Part shown: positions 17,753-26,915 of the stretch, piece by piece
Layout: each line of letters starts with the position of its first letter
How positions within the stretch are numbered: the first letter of the stretch is position 1
Assembly (NCBI RefSeq): GCF_002155265.1
Contig: NZ_CP021251.1
Location: forward strand, 1,550,001-1,614,000
Direction: 5' to 3'
Length of the DNA stretch: 64,000 nt
From: Corynebacterium pseudotuberculosis
Lineage (GTDB): Bacteria > Actinomycetota > Actinomycetes > Mycobacteriales > Mycobacteriaceae
The notes under the pieces: generated by a model
Told to the model about the DNA's origin: nothing
Seen by the model: only the letters and a program-made list of their open reading frames with translations
Databases searched by the model: none
Program-made: the position numbers and the translations under genes

Positions 17753-18870
17753 GTTCCAAAGGAGTTCTAAATAAGCTTTATACCGGTGGCGGCGGCCTCG
17801 ACTTTGTAGGCAGGCGCCGGACTTGGTACTGGACAACTGCGGCAATTCTGCTTGTATGTCTTGTCAGTATCGCTCTTCGCGGGTTTAGTCTCGGTATTGA
17901 TTTTGTTGGCGGTACAAAAATCAACATGCCGGCAGGAAATCTGGAAACCGCTTCAGTTTCTAAAACCTTTGAGGATGCCACGGGCGTTGAGCCAAAGTTG
18001 GTCCAGATCGTAGGAGCTGGCGATACCCGGATCCTAGAGATTAATTCCAAGAGGCTTTCGGAAGAACAGATCGGCAGCGCCCGGCAGGCACTTTTTGAGG
18101 CTTATAAGCCTGCCGACGCCTCCGGGAAACAAACTCCAGATGCTATTGGTGATTCCACGGTCTCAGAATCGTGGGGTTCTACGATCACTAAGCGGATGTT
18201 GATTTCCATGTTCGTCTTTTTGGTTGCCGTGTTTATCTACATTGCTGTGCGTTTGGAACGCGAAATGGCCGTGGCGGCTATTACGGCGCTTCTCATAGAC
18301 TTTGTTGCCATCGCAGGTATCTATGCGCTTCTCGGCTTTGAAGTTTCTCCCGCAACAATCATTGGTTTGCTCACGGTTCTCGCGTTTTCGCTTTATGACA
18401 CCGTCATTGTTTTTGATAGAGTCCGCGAGAATACAGCTGGTTACTTAGGAAACCGGTCTCGAACTTATGCCGAGCATGCAAATCTAGCAGTGAACCAAAC
18501 CGTGATGCGTTCCATTTCCACTACCGTTATCTCGGCACTTCCGATTCTTGCTCTCATCGTTATTGCAGTGTGGCTGTTGGGCGTAGGAACGCTCAAGGAT
18601 TTGGCGCTTGTACAGCTGATTGGTGTTATTGAGGGAACCTTCTCCTCTGTCTTCCTTGCTACTCCGATCCTTGTGAGTCTGAAAAACCGCTCGAAGGAGA
18701 CTAAAGCCCACAACGCTGAGGTCGAGGAACATCGAAATCCGCAGAATAAGGCTAAAGACTCTGTGGAAAATTCCGGTGACGTGTATGTCTCTGATCTTTC
18801 TCAGAGCCACAAGCGCACCGTAAGTTCTCCTACGTCTACAGGTGCTAGCTGGCGCCCACAACGTCGTTAG
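17749..18870 (+). CDS. secF: Protein translocase subunit SecF
   Basis: Partner of SecD with 373 residues. TM1 lies near 28-46, followed by the conserved GIDFVGGTKINM, a periplasmic domain, and five further helices with LTVLAFSLYDTVIVFDRVREN and the motif RSISTTVISALPILAL. The start is a GTG overlapping the secD stop. The C-terminal ~65 residues are hydrophilic and lack membrane segments. A strong intrinsic terminator follows 17 bp after the stop. Confidence 0.95.
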   Translation: MSSKGVLNKLYTGGGGLDFVGRRRTWYWTTAAILLVCLVSIALRGFSLGIDFVGGTKINMPAGNLETASVSKTFEDATGVEPKLVQIVGAGDTRILEINSKRLSEEQIGSARQALFEAYKPADASGKQTPDAIGDSTVSESWGSTITKRMLISMFVFLVAVFIYIAVRLEREMAVAAITALLIDFVAIAGIYALLGFEVSPATIIGLLTVLAFSLYDTVIVFDRVRENTAGYLGNRSRTYAEHANLAVNQTVMRSISTTVISALPILALIVIAVWLLGVGTLKDLALVQLIGVIEGTFSSVFLATPILVSLKNRSKETKAHNAEVEEHRNPQNKAKDSVENSGDVYVSDLSQSHKRTVSSPTSTGASWRPQRR

Positions 18871-18887
18871 GCAAAACACAATCACGT

Positions 18888-18931
18888 ACTGCCTCTTGTC
18901 CCCGGGTACCAGGGACAAGAGGCAGTTTTGT
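18888..18931 (+). terminator. secDF terminator
   Basis: A perfect 15-bp stem, 18888-18902 (ACTGCCTCTTGTCCC) with 18912-18926, a 9-nt loop, and TTTTG after it. It is one of the clearest intrinsic terminators in the window. Confidence 0.93.
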
Positions 18932-19062
18932 AAAAAGCGCAGCAACGTCGGATGCAAGAAAGAATATAATAAGGATTGATGTGGTCAGGGTGTGGCGTTC
19001 TATACTTTTTGATAGAGAAGCGTAGAGTTTCTAACTCTTTGACTAAGTGAAGGGTCCGTCTA

Positions 19063-20736
19063 TTGAGCGCACCGAAAGACCACGGATATAGCCATATGAG
19101 GTGGCCATTACCGGTAAAACCTGGTCGGGGCATAGGGTTTGCTCTGAAAACACTTGCCGCAGTAATCGCATCCTCAGTCCTTTTGACTGCTTGTGGTAGC
19201 GACGGGGCTCGAAATGGGGCAGCTGGTAACAGCAAGCACTTTGGGTACGCAGTAGACGATTACCTGGTAACTACAAACGCCGGTACTAATCTCGGAATTT
19301 CTACGAATGCTCAGCTGATGGCCGGAAGGCTTTATCCTTCTGCCTATGTTTCAGGCCCCAAAGGGCAGTTGATTCCCAATAGAACTCTGGTGGAGACCCA
19401 GGTTCTTCCTGGCCCCAACCAACGGGTTATATACAAGATTGCGGATAGCGCTGTGTACTCGGATGGGAAGCCCGTGACATGCGATGCTTTCCTTTTAGCT
19501 TTTACAGCTGGCAGCATGAATTCTTTATTTGAGTCGCACATGCCATTGGCTCAGCAGGTTGACCATGTCGATTGCACAGCAGGCTCAAAGCAAGCGACAG
19601 TGGTGTATAAAGAAAACTTTGGTGCGCGGTGGCGCCAGCTTTTTGGTGCTGGCGTTCTTATGCCTGCACACGCAGTGGCCGCTAAGGCTGGAATAGATCT
19701 CGAAGAGCTCAATAGGCTTCTCAAATCCAGGGACTATACGGCTTTGTCCAGGGTTGCAGATATCTGGAATAACGGCTTTAACTTGAGTCATTTTGATCCA
19801 GAGCTACAGGTCGCCTCAGGACCTTTTAAAATAGAGTCGGTCGGGGACAAAGGGGAAGTCGTCTTTGTTCGTAATGATTTGTATAACGGAGAAAAAGCCG
19901 CGCTTGATCGACTAGTTGTTTGGCCACGGGGCATTGATCTCAATGAGTTGAGAAATAACGGCAGCCTACAAATTGCAGACGTGACTAACACAGATTTGAT
20001 TAGTTGGCTCGACCGCAATGATTCTCACAATCCTTACACGGTAGCAGCAGAAACGGGCTTGTTAACGGACTCGCTGATATTGGGTAATGCTGGAATATTC
20101 TCGGATGTTGAAGCACGTCGGGCTTTGGCCGCATGCGTAGACCAGGCGAGCGTAGCTAAGGCGTCAAGCACCGCATCCGGAGTGGATGTTCAACCGGTGC
20201 ACGCGAGAACAGTGCGCGCGACTGATGCAGTCAATGCACAGCTGAAAGACATCATCGAGCCGCACACTCACGTTAATATTGACGCAGCTAAGCGGCTAGA
20301 AGGCAAGACAATCAAGGTGGGATATGATGGCCCAGATCCGCGGAAGAAAGCCATGGTCGAGGAAATTAGTAAATCGTGTGCTCCTGCCGGAATCACAATC
20401 GAAGATGCGGCTAAAGAGGCTGCATCTCTAGCGGATCTGAGTCACACTCACGTCACAGATTCTGGCGTTGGTCTCATCGAGGAAGGCACTATCGACGCGA
20501 TCTTGATGGCAATAGATCCGGCATCGGAGTACGCGGATGTGTCCAACCTGAGCAATAATGTCCAGGCGACGCGGGCCGCAGAGCGGCGTTCTTGGGAAGA
20601 AGTACCCACTATTCCTTTAGCTTCTCAACCCCGAGTGTTCGTGGTGGATAAGGCAGTGGGTAACGTAGTTACTAATACAGACTTATCTGGGATTGGTTGG
20701 AATATGGACCGCTGGAACGTAGTGGGGGCTCGATAG
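19063..20736 (+). CDS. Peptide-type ABC transporter substrate-binding lipoprotein
   Basis: Protein of 557 residues with a lipoprotein signal: a hydrophobic core and lipobox LLTAC, giving a lipidated C44. The mature part matches SBP family 5 (DppA/OppA type), with SAVYSDGKPVTCDAFLLAFTAG. It sits between secF and apt exactly as M. tuberculosis Rv2585c does. No permease or ATPase genes are adjacent, so it may be an orphan binding protein or serve a remote transporter. A TTG at 19063, with AAGGG 8 nt upstream, is taken as start; ATG at 19096 would still leave a signal peptide. Ligand unknown. Confidence 0.85.
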   Translation: MSAPKDHGYSHMRWPLPVKPGRGIGFALKTLAAVIASSVLLTACGSDGARNGAAGNSKHFGYAVDDYLVTTNAGTNLGISTNAQLMAGRLYPSAYVSGPKGQLIPNRTLVETQVLPGPNQRVIYKIADSAVYSDGKPVTCDAFLLAFTAGSMNSLFESHMPLAQQVDHVDCTAGSKQATVVYKENFGARWRQLFGAGVLMPAHAVAAKAGIDLEELNRLLKSRDYTALSRVADIWNNGFNLSHFDPELQVASGPFKIESVGDKGEVVFVRNDLYNGEKAALDRLVVWPRGIDLNELRNNGSLQIADVTNTDLISWLDRNDSHNPYTVAAETGLLTDSLILGNAGIFSDVEARRALAACVDQASVAKASSTASGVDVQPVHARTVRATDAVNAQLKDIIEPHTHVNIDAAKRLEGKTIKVGYDGPDPRKKAMVEEISKSCAPAGITIEDAAKEAASLADLSHTHVTDSGVGLIEEGTIDAILMAIDPASEYADVSNLSNNVQATRAAERRSWEEVPTIPLASQPRVFVVDKAVGNVVTNTDLSGIGWNMDRWNVVGAR

Positions 20737-20896
20737 CTTTAGTTCGTTTTATGACTCGCTGAAGATGATGCTGAGTCTGACGCTTGATAAGGACGTCGAC
20801 AAGCATTTTCTTGCTGCGTTTTCCCCGCTGAAATCATGGTAGGAATGCATGATTCCTGTCCACCCATTTGAATTACGTTGCTCCAAGGATAAAAGC

Positions 20897-21454
20897 ATGA
20901 GCCACTGCACTTATATGAACGCACGAGATGCGCTTGCCTCGAAGACGAGGTTTGTTCCAGACTTTCCTGCTCCCGGTATTCTTTTTGAAGATCTGACCCC
21001 AGTATTGGCGGACCCCGAGGCATTCCGACTTGTTGTAGATGAGTTGTTGGCGGCGGCGACAAAGATGGGCGCGGACCTTATCGGAGGGTTGGATGCGCGT
21101 GGTTTCCTTCTCGGCTCGGCGGTGGCTTATAACACGGGTAAGGGAATCCTCGCCATCAGAAAGAAGGGTAAGCTTCCACCCCCTGTGCATACTCAAGAAT
21201 ATGAACTTGAATATGGCACGGCTGCTTTAGAGCTGCCAGGCGAGGGGATCGATCTTCATGGTAAAAGGATAGTCCTCATTGATGATGTTTTAGCCACAGG
21301 CGGTACACTCATAGCAGCGAAGTCGCTGATTGAAAATTGCGGTGGAACAGTTGCCGGGTATGCAGTTGTTTTAGAAGTAAAAAACCTCAAAGGACGAGAG
21401 CGGCTCAGCGACGCACCTCTTGTAGTAGTGAATGAACCAGAGAGCATAAATTAA
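20897..21454 (+). CDS. apt: Adenine phosphoribosyltransferase
   Basis: Purine salvage enzyme of 185 residues that makes AMP from adenine and PRPP. It shows the N-terminal [29 protein letters not shown], and the PRPP-binding motif [18 protein letters not shown]. The ATG at 20897 follows AAGGATAAAAGC and is favoured over the upstream ATG at 20849. In actinobacteria apt precedes rel, as here with a 63-bp gap. The C-terminus continues a little past the usual end ([16 protein letters not shown]). Confidence 0.95.
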   Translation: MSHCTYMNARDALASKTRFVPDFPAPGILFEDLTPVLADPEAFRLVVDELLAAATKMGADLIGGLDARGFLLGSAVAYNTGKGILAIRKKGKLPPPVHTQEYELEYGTAALELPGEGIDLHGKRIVLIDDVLATGGTLIAAKSLIENCGGTVAGYAVVLEVKNLKGRERLSDAPLVVVNEPESIN

Positions 21455-21517
21455 TCTCCGGTTAGCGGATGGATACAAGGGGCTGCTTTACCGGCCCTGC
21501 GTATACGGAAAGGGCAC

Positions 21518-23809
21518 ATGGGTGTGGCGATGGCGCAAGAAAAACGACCACAGAAGCAGCAAAGCTCAATGCGGAGCATGTCTGCACGTTTGGCGCGAAG
21601 CTTAACGGGCAACCGAGTTCGCGTTAATCCGGTCCTGGAACCATTATTGGCTATCCACCGGGAATTTCATCCCAAGGCTGACCCTGTACTTTTAGACCGA
21701 GCCTATACCACTGCAGAGCATCTTCATGAAGGCGTCTTCCGGAAATCAGGTGATCCCTATATCACCCATCCGCTTGCAGTGGCGACGATCGCCGCGGAAA
21801 TCGGCATGGATACCACAACGCTTGTAGCTGCGTTGCTTCATGACACCGTAGAGGACACAGAATATTCCTTAGAAGACCTCACGCGCGACTTCGGAGAGGA
21901 AGTAGCACGGCTTGTCGACGGCGTGACCAAGCTGGATAAAGTAGCCCTAGGCGCCGCTGCGGAAGCAGAGACCATCCGAAAAATGATCGTGGCTATGAGC
22001 CAAGATCCCCGCGTGCTGGTGATCAAAGTGGCTGATCGCCTGCACAACATGCGTACTATGCGCTTCCTTCCACCAGAGAAGCAAGCCAAAAAAGCACGTC
22101 AAACGCTTGAAGTGATTGCTCCTTTGGCCCACAGGCTCGGAATGGCGAGCGTGAAGTGGGAGCTTGAAGATCTTTCTTTTGCGATCCTCTACCCAAAAAA
22201 GTATGAGGAAGTGGTGCGTTTGGTAGCAGACCGTGCGCCTTCGAGAGATCGGTATCTCAAAGAAATAACCTCTCAACTGCAGCAGGCTTTAAAAGAAAAT
22301 CATATTGAAGCCGAGGTTATGGGACGACCAAAGCATTATTGGTCTATTTACCAGAAGATGATCGTACGAGGAAAAGATTTTGAAGATATCTTTGACCTCG
22401 TTGGAATTCGGATTCTCGTAGATAGCATTAATAATTGTTACGCGGCGATCGGCGTTGTCCATGCCTTCTACGCTGCAATGCCAGGACGGTTTAAAGACTA
22501 TATTTCTTCCCCTAAATTTGGGGTTTATCAGTCTCTTCACACCACAGTGATGGGGGATACCGGTAAGCCGCTTGAGGTCCAGGTGCGAACGCATGAGATG
22601 CACTTCAACGCTGAATACGGCATTGCCGCGCATTGGCGTTATAAAGAGACTAAAGGCAAGAACAGCGGCGAACAAGCCGAGATCGACCAGATGTCCTGGA
22701 TGCGACAGCTGCTGGACTGGCAAAAGGAAGCAGCTGATCCCAATGAATTTTTGGATAGCTTGCGTTATGACCTTACAAGTAAACAAATTTTTGCTTTCAC
22801 GCCTAAAGGCGATGTGGTCAACTTACCGGTGGACTCAACCCCTGTTGATTTTGCCTATGCAGTGCATACAGAAGTGGGGCATCGCTGTATCGGCGCTAAG
22901 ATCAACGGTAAGCTCGTAGCGCTTGAAACTAAACTAAAATCTGGTGATCGGGTCGAGGTATTTACCTCAAAGGATCAAAATGCAGGACCGTCGCGCGATT
23001 GGCAAGATTTTGTTGTCTCGCCGCGTGCTAAAGCAAAGATCCGACAGTGGTTTGCAAAAGAACGCCGTGAGGAATACCTCGAAGCTGGACGCGATGCTCT
23101 CGCAGCAGAGGTGCAACGAGGCGGACTTCCTATGCATCGTTTGTTCACTGCACATTCGATGAAACAAGTATCAACGGAGCTGCACTATCCAGACGTAGAT
23201 GCTCTTTATACCGCTATCGGATCGGGGTCGGTATCTGCAGCGCACGTGGTCAACCGGCTCATGGCTGCATTTGGCAGTACAGACGATGCTGAAGACACTT
23301 TGGTAGCACGTACACCTTTTAGCGAGCTGGTTAATTCTAAGACACAGGTCACGGACAAAAATGGCATCTTGGTTGAAGGAAGCCCGGATGTCATGGCAAA
23401 GCTAGCTAAATGCTGTATGCCAGTTCCTGGTGACGAGATCTTTGGGTTTGTCACACGCGGGGGCGGGGTATCTGTGCATCGGACGGATTGTACCAACGCA
23501 GATAGTTTGAAAAACGAGCCTCAGCGCCTTATTTCGGTCTCGTGGGCATCTGAAGGTGGCTCGGTCTTTGCCGCCACACTCCAATTGGAAGCGCTCGATC
23601 GCGATGGTCTGCTTATGGACCTGACCCGGGTGATCAATGAACAACGAGTCCAGGTTATAGCCATGAACTCCAATTGCTCTGACGATCATGTGGCTACCGT
23701 ACGCTTTACTTTCTCCGTATCGGACACTAAACAACTAGGGTCATTGATGACTCAGCTGCGAAACACCGAGGGAGTTTTTGACGTTTATCGAGTGACCTCT
23801 GGAGGCTAG
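21518..23809 (+). CDS. rel: Bifunctional (p)ppGpp synthetase/hydrolase Rel
   Basis: Long RSH protein of 763 residues. Domains in order: HD hydrolase ([14 protein letters not shown] ... [10 protein letters not shown] ... [14 protein letters not shown]), synthetase ([34 protein letters not shown]), TGS ([14 protein letters not shown]), a helical and zinc-finger-like region with [29 protein letters not shown], and a C-terminal ACT domain. It makes and degrades (p)ppGpp in response to uncharged tRNA on the ribosome. Both catalytic sites look intact. ATG at 21518 (GGAAAGGG upstream) or ATG at 21530 could start it. A 52-bp palindrome follows. Confidence 0.96.
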   Translation: MGVAMAQEKRPQKQQSSMRSMSARLARSLTGNRVRVNPVLEPLLAIHREFHPKADPVLLDRAYTTAEHLHEGVFRKSGDPYITHPLAVATIAAEIGMDTTTLVAALLHDTVEDTEYSLEDLTRDFGEEVARLVDGVTKLDKVALGAAAEAETIRKMIVAMSQDPRVLVIKVADRLHNMRTMRFLPPEKQAKKARQTLEVIAPLAHRLGMASVKWELEDLSFAILYPKKYEEVVRLVADRAPSRDRYLKEITSQLQQALKENHIEAEVMGRPKHYWSIYQKMIVRGKDFEDIFDLVGIRILVDSINNCYAAIGVVHAFYAAMPGRFKDYISSPKFGVYQSLHTTVMGDTGKPLEVQVRTHEMHFNAEYGIAAHWRYKETKGKNSGEQAEIDQMSWMRQLLDWQKEAADPNEFLDSLRYDLTSKQIFAFTPKGDVVNLPVDSTPVDFAYAVHTEVGHRCIGAKINGKLVALETKLKSGDRVEVFTSKDQNAGPSRDWQDFVVSPRAKAKIRQWFAKERREEYLEAGRDALAAEVQRGGLPMHRLFTAHSMKQVSTELHYPDVDALYTAIGSGSVSAAHVVNRLMAAFGSTDDAEDTLVARTPFSELVNSKTQVTDKNGILVEGSPDVMAKLAKCCMPVPGDEIFGFVTRGGGVSVHRTDCTNADSLKNEPQRLISVSWASEGGSVFAATLQLEALDRDGLLMDLTRVINEQRVQVIAMNSNCSDDHVATVRFTFSVSDTKQLGSLMTQLRNTEGVFDVYRVTSGG

Positions 23810-23854
23810 CGGAAGCAATAAAGGTTGTGGCGCTTTTTGGATCCGAATGGGGGA

Positions 23855-23906
23855 TTCACAATAAATGGGCTTATCTCCTTAAGGAGATAAGCCCATTTAT
23901 TGTGAA
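23855..23906. terminator. 52-bp perfect palindrome, bidirectional terminator between rel and a secreted-protein gene
   Basis: The arm 23855-23880 is exactly the reverse complement of 23881-23906, with no loop bases; in RNA it would fold with a small loop at CCTTAAGG. The inner GC-rich stem (GGGCTTATCTCC) is flanked by AATAAAT/ATTTATT, giving a U-rich 3' side in both directions. It lies between the convergent stops of rel (23809) and the minus-strand gene (23918). Confidence 0.85.
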
Positions 23907-23917
23907 AGAATTAATTC

Positions 23918-24259
23918 TTACTTCTTGGAGAAGAGGCGATCAATTTTTCCGCTGAAGGTGATAATGGTGGTGAGGATGCCTAGTACAGCAGAGATGATGC
24001 CAACCCATGCTTTGACATCTTCAAAGATCTTGGTAGCGTCCTTTTTCTTAGCGGTTGCGGTAGCGGTGCCCGTGGTGCTGTCTGCAGCGGTGTCCTCGGA
24101 GGAAGAGGAAGAAGAGAGCAAGTCCTTAAGGCTGGCAAGGGAGGAAGCAGTAGGGGTTTGTTCTTTATCCTCGGCGATAGCTGGGGCGGAGAGGGAACCT
24201 GCTGCAACGGCGGTAGCGGTGACAACCGAAACAAGAGCCTTGCGGGAGAGGAGCTTCAT
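23918..24259 (-). CDS. Small secreted protein with C-terminal hydrophobic helix
   Basis: Protein of 113 residues that I do not recognise as a named family. Residues 1-29 form a Sec signal peptide (basic start, Ala/Val core, cleavage after APAIA). The mature 84 residues have a Ser/Thr/Ala-rich middle (about 36-75) and an amphipathic or hydrophobic segment WVGIISAVLGILTTIITF (about 85-102) followed by the basic GKIDRLFSKK. This resembles in outline short corynebacterial envelope or pore-forming peptides, but no homology is claimed. AAAAGGACC lies 9 nt before the ATG. It is transcribed alone between the palindrome and its own promoter region. Confidence 0.7.
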   Translation of the reverse strand: MKLLSRKALVSVVTATAVAAGSLSAPAIAEDKEQTPTASSLASLKDLLSSSSSSEDTAADSTTGTATATAKKKDATKIFEDVKAWVGIISAVLGILTTIITFSGKIDRLFSKK

Positions 24260-24313
24260 AGCTAATGGTCCTTTTAAGTTAAGGGAAATCTAGACTGACG
24301 GTGATGGTAGCCT

Positions 24314-24334
24314 AGTTGCGCACTTTGCGCAACT
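24314..24334. promoter_or_regulatory. Inverted repeat upstream of the small secreted-protein gene
   Basis: AGTTGCGC (24314-24321) and GCGCAACT (24327-24334) are perfect 8-bp arms around ACTTT, 55 bp before the ATG. It may be an operator or a stable 5' leader hairpin. The remaining gap to 24508 is AT-rich with no gene seen; the whole 24260-24585 gap holds only this site, presumably the promoter, and the ppi terminator. Confidence 0.5.
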
Positions 24335-24508
24335 TTCCTTTTTGCATGCTGTCAGGGGAAATGAGTATCACCTTACTTTTATGCGAAAAGCGAAAGTTCA
24401 CTAAGCGTGCATTTCCATTTTTGGGAAAATAAAGAGAAAAATCTCAGGGAAATTATATATTATCGGCGGTGTGTGATCAATTCTGTTGATTCATGAGAAG
24501 CGATTTTA

Positions 24509-24559
24509 AAAGCCCCATGGAGGTTTTCCCGTCGCGTGCTGGGATCTCCATGGGGCTTT
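24509..24559 (-). terminator. Terminator of the cyclophilin gene
   Basis: AAAGCCCCATGGAG (24509-24522) pairs perfectly with 24546-24559 around a 23-nt loop, which itself can form TCCC/GGGA. On the minus strand the stem is followed by TTAAAATCG. It lies 26 bp after the stop of the cyclophilin gene. Confidence 0.8.
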
Positions 24560-24585
24560 ACTGTAAAGCCTAAGTAGCCATGAAA

Positions 24586-25440
24586 CTATGACTGCACTGT
24601 TGCCTTTTCAATTTTGACTTCTTCAGCGGGTGCGCCGTCAGCGGCGCCGCCTTTTACGCCTGCCTCCGCAATAGAATCGAGAACTTTTAGGCCGCTGTCC
24701 GAGATCTTGCCAAAGTAGGTATAGTTCGGCGGGAGCAGGGAGTCCTTGTAGTTGAGGAAGAACTGGGAGCCGTTGGTGTCATTTCCTGCGTTGGCCATGG
24801 CAATGGTGCCACGTCCATAGACGACTGGTGCGGTTGCATCTTTCATCTCGTCTGTTGGGTATTCATTAGCAAATTGGAATCCCGGACCGCCAGAGCCGGC
24901 TCCGCTTGGGTCTCCACACTGGAGCACAAAGATGCCATTGGTGGTCAGACGATGGCACACGGTGTTGTTGTAGTAGCCTTCGGATGCTAGATGCTCAATA
25001 GCGTTGACCGTGCAGGGAGAGACTGTGCGGTCTAATTCCAGATCAATATCGCCTTTATTGGTCTTAAGGTCAACTTTTACCGTGCCTTTGGCGGACACGT
25101 TAGAGGTTTTTGGCTTAGATACTTCCTTGGAAGCTTTGCCGGAATCTTTGTAATCGCAGGACACCGAGTCCGGAAGGGCTTTTTCTCGCGTGAGCGATAG
25201 TGGTTTGTAATCCGGCTTTTCGGCTGTAGTTGTAGCGGTAGAGGAGGCGTCTGCAGAGACCTGCTCGTCGTTAGAGCCCGAAGAGTTTGCCCAATAGATT
25301 CCACCGACGATAGCTAGAACGGCTACGGCAGCTGTGGCTACTACTCCGAGTGGCTTAGCTTTCTCGGAACGGTCCCGTGACTTAATCTCTTTTTCTAGCG
25401 CACGCATCGATTCTTCACGACGCTGTTTATTGTTGCTCAC
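24586..25440 (-). CDS. Cyclophilin-type peptidyl-prolyl cis-trans isomerase, membrane-anchored
   Basis: Protein of 284 residues. A charged N-terminus (about 1-33) is followed by one transmembrane helix (VVATAAVAVLAIVGGIYWA), a Ser/Thr-rich linker, and a cyclophilin domain from about residue 122 with GYYNNTVCHRLTTNGIFVLQCGDPSGAGSGGPGF and GTIAMANAGNDTNGSQFFLNYKD. It speeds proline isomerisation in secreted proteins on the outer face of the membrane. It matches M. tuberculosis Rv2582 in place (between relA and the glyoxalase II-like/hisS genes). The gene is divergent from tpx. Confidence 0.92.
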   Translation of the reverse strand: MSNNKQRREESMRALEKEIKSRDRSEKAKPLGVVATAAVAVLAIVGGIYWANSSGSNDEQVSADASSTATTTAEKPDYKPLSLTREKALPDSVSCDYKDSGKASKEVSKPKTSNVSAKGTVKVDLKTNKGDIDLELDRTVSPCTVNAIEHLASEGYYNNTVCHRLTTNGIFVLQCGDPSGAGSGGPGFQFANEYPTDEMKDATAPVVYGRGTIAMANAGNDTNGSQFFLNYKDSLLPPNYTYFGKISDSGLKVLDSIAEAGVKGGAADGAPAEEVKIEKATVQS

Positions 25441-25639
25441 AAGTTGTTTCCTTACGTTTTATTGATCCTTGGGCGGATGAAGTCGCGGATTATTCTAGAT
25501 TGAGCCTAGTGGGAGACAGCATCCGATAAAAACTGATGCTGTTATTTAAATCAACATAAAATTGAAAAGTGCTGGGAATTTTTAGTTTTTCTGAGCCTAA
25601 CTATGGCAAAGCTCGTTATAGACACCTATTGTGGCTGGC

Positions 25640-26137
25640 ATGGCAATAACACATTTTCATGGAACAGACGTAACTACCAGTGGGAATCTTCCGGGCGTGG
25701 GAGAGCAAATTAAACGATTTTCGCTGGCAGGATCAGACCTTGCAGATCTCAGCGAGGCTACTTTTGCGGGAAAACGCATTGTTTTTAATATTTTCCCTTC
25801 CGTGGACACCGATGTGTGTGCAGCATCTGTCCGACGTTTTAATGAACTCGCAAGCGGAATGGACAATACGGTTGTCCTGTGCGTATCCATGGACCTCCCC
25901 TTTGCTCTTAGCCGCTTCTGTGCCGCGGAAGGTTTGGATAACGTAATTCCGGCGTCGGCATTCCGTTCCACTTTTGGAAAAGACTTTGGCATTGTTCTAG
26001 AAGGCTCTCCACTAAAAGGACTGTTTGGGCGAGCTGTGGTGGTTACCGATGAACAAGGGGTTGTGCATCACCAAGAGCTCGTTTCAGAAATCACTGAGGA
26101 GCCAGACTACGATGCGGCCCTAGCAGCGCTACGTTAA
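25640..26137 (+). CDS. tpx: Thiol peroxidase (atypical 2-Cys peroxiredoxin)
   Basis: Peroxiredoxin of 165 residues that reduces peroxides with electrons from thioredoxin. The peroxidatic cysteine is C60 ([18 protein letters not shown]) and the resolving cysteine C94 (SRFCAAEGL), the same spacing as in other Tpx proteins. [13 protein letters not shown] is the conserved strand before the active site. The ATG at 25640 is used; a GTG at 25631 is in frame. No Shine-Dalgarno is visible, while TTATAGAC lies about 20 bp upstream, so a very short leader is possible. It interrupts the usual ppi / MBL / hisS order of mycobacteria. Confidence 0.93.
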   Translation: MAITHFHGTDVTTSGNLPGVGEQIKRFSLAGSDLADLSEATFAGKRIVFNIFPSVDTDVCAASVRRFNELASGMDNTVVLCVSMDLPFALSRFCAAEGLDNVIPASAFRSTFGKDFGIVLEGSPLKGLFGRAVVVTDEQGVVHHQELVSEITEEPDYDAALAALR

Positions 26138-26196
26138 TTTTATTGGGGGAGACTGCTCTTCGCGTTTAGTCAGATAGGGGCCTAATGTAAAACGTC

Positions 26197-26835
26197 ATGG
26201 AGATTCTTGGCTTTGCTACTGGCCCCTATCAAACAAATTGTTATGCCGTAATTAGCGGCGATCAAGTCAGCGTTATAGATCCAGGGATGTATACGCAGCC
26301 TCAGATTGAGGCGTTTCTCGCTGAACGGGCTGCCTCCCTTGCCCAGATAGTGCTTACTCATGGGCATATTGATCACATCCGTGATGCGGCGGCTTTGGCA
26401 AATAAGTGGGGCGTGCCGGTTTGTATCCATGAATCGGACGCTGAGTTCTTGGACAAAGGTAAAGGTATGTCTAAAGAATCTCTGCTGCTTTTTGCTGCTG
26501 AGGACATGCCGTTGCCCAAACACATGCTCGGGTTGGAACACAAACAGCATATTGAGCTAGGGGGAGAACAATTTGAAGTATTGCACGGGCCAGGGCATTC
26601 ACCGGGGTCTGTGCTGCTAGTGGGATCTGAATTTTGCTTTTCGGGTGACATCCTTTTTAAAGGGTCGATTGGGAGAACTGACCTTATTCACTCCGACCCC
26701 CAATCAATGCAAGAAACCCTAAAAAATCAAGTTCTTTCCCTTGACGATTCTCTTCAAATCTTGCCGGGGCATGGCCCGATGACCACCATGCGCGCTGAAC
26801 GAATGTACAACCCATATTTACGTTCCTTGGTTTAA
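26197..26835 (+). CDS. MBL-fold hydrolase, glyoxalase II-like
   Basis: Metallo-beta-lactamase fold protein of 212 residues with the metal motif THGHIDHIRD (HxHxDH), a downstream GPGHSPGSVLL histidine, the bridging aspartate in FSGDILFKGSIGRTDL, and a final histidine in LPGHGP. It is close to M. tuberculosis Rv2581c, often called glyoxalase II. Such proteins may hydrolyse S-lactoylglutathione or mycothiol thioesters; corynebacteria use mycothiol, so a mycothiol substrate is a reasonable guess. It lies 80 bp before hisS. Confidence 0.88.
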   Translation: MEILGFATGPYQTNCYAVISGDQVSVIDPGMYTQPQIEAFLAERAASLAQIVLTHGHIDHIRDAAALANKWGVPVCIHESDAEFLDKGKGMSKESLLLFAAEDMPLPKHMLGLEHKQHIELGGEQFEVLHGPGHSPGSVLLVGSEFCFSGDILFKGSIGRTDLIHSDPQSMQETLKNQVLSLDDSLQILPGHGPMTTMRAERMYNPYLRSLV

Positions 26836-26915
26836 AAGCCTGTAGAGGCGGTGGAGCATGCGATTGTGTGAACCCGCTGCGCTTTTTGTGCCACTCATGA
26901 CTAAAGTAGTTCGAT

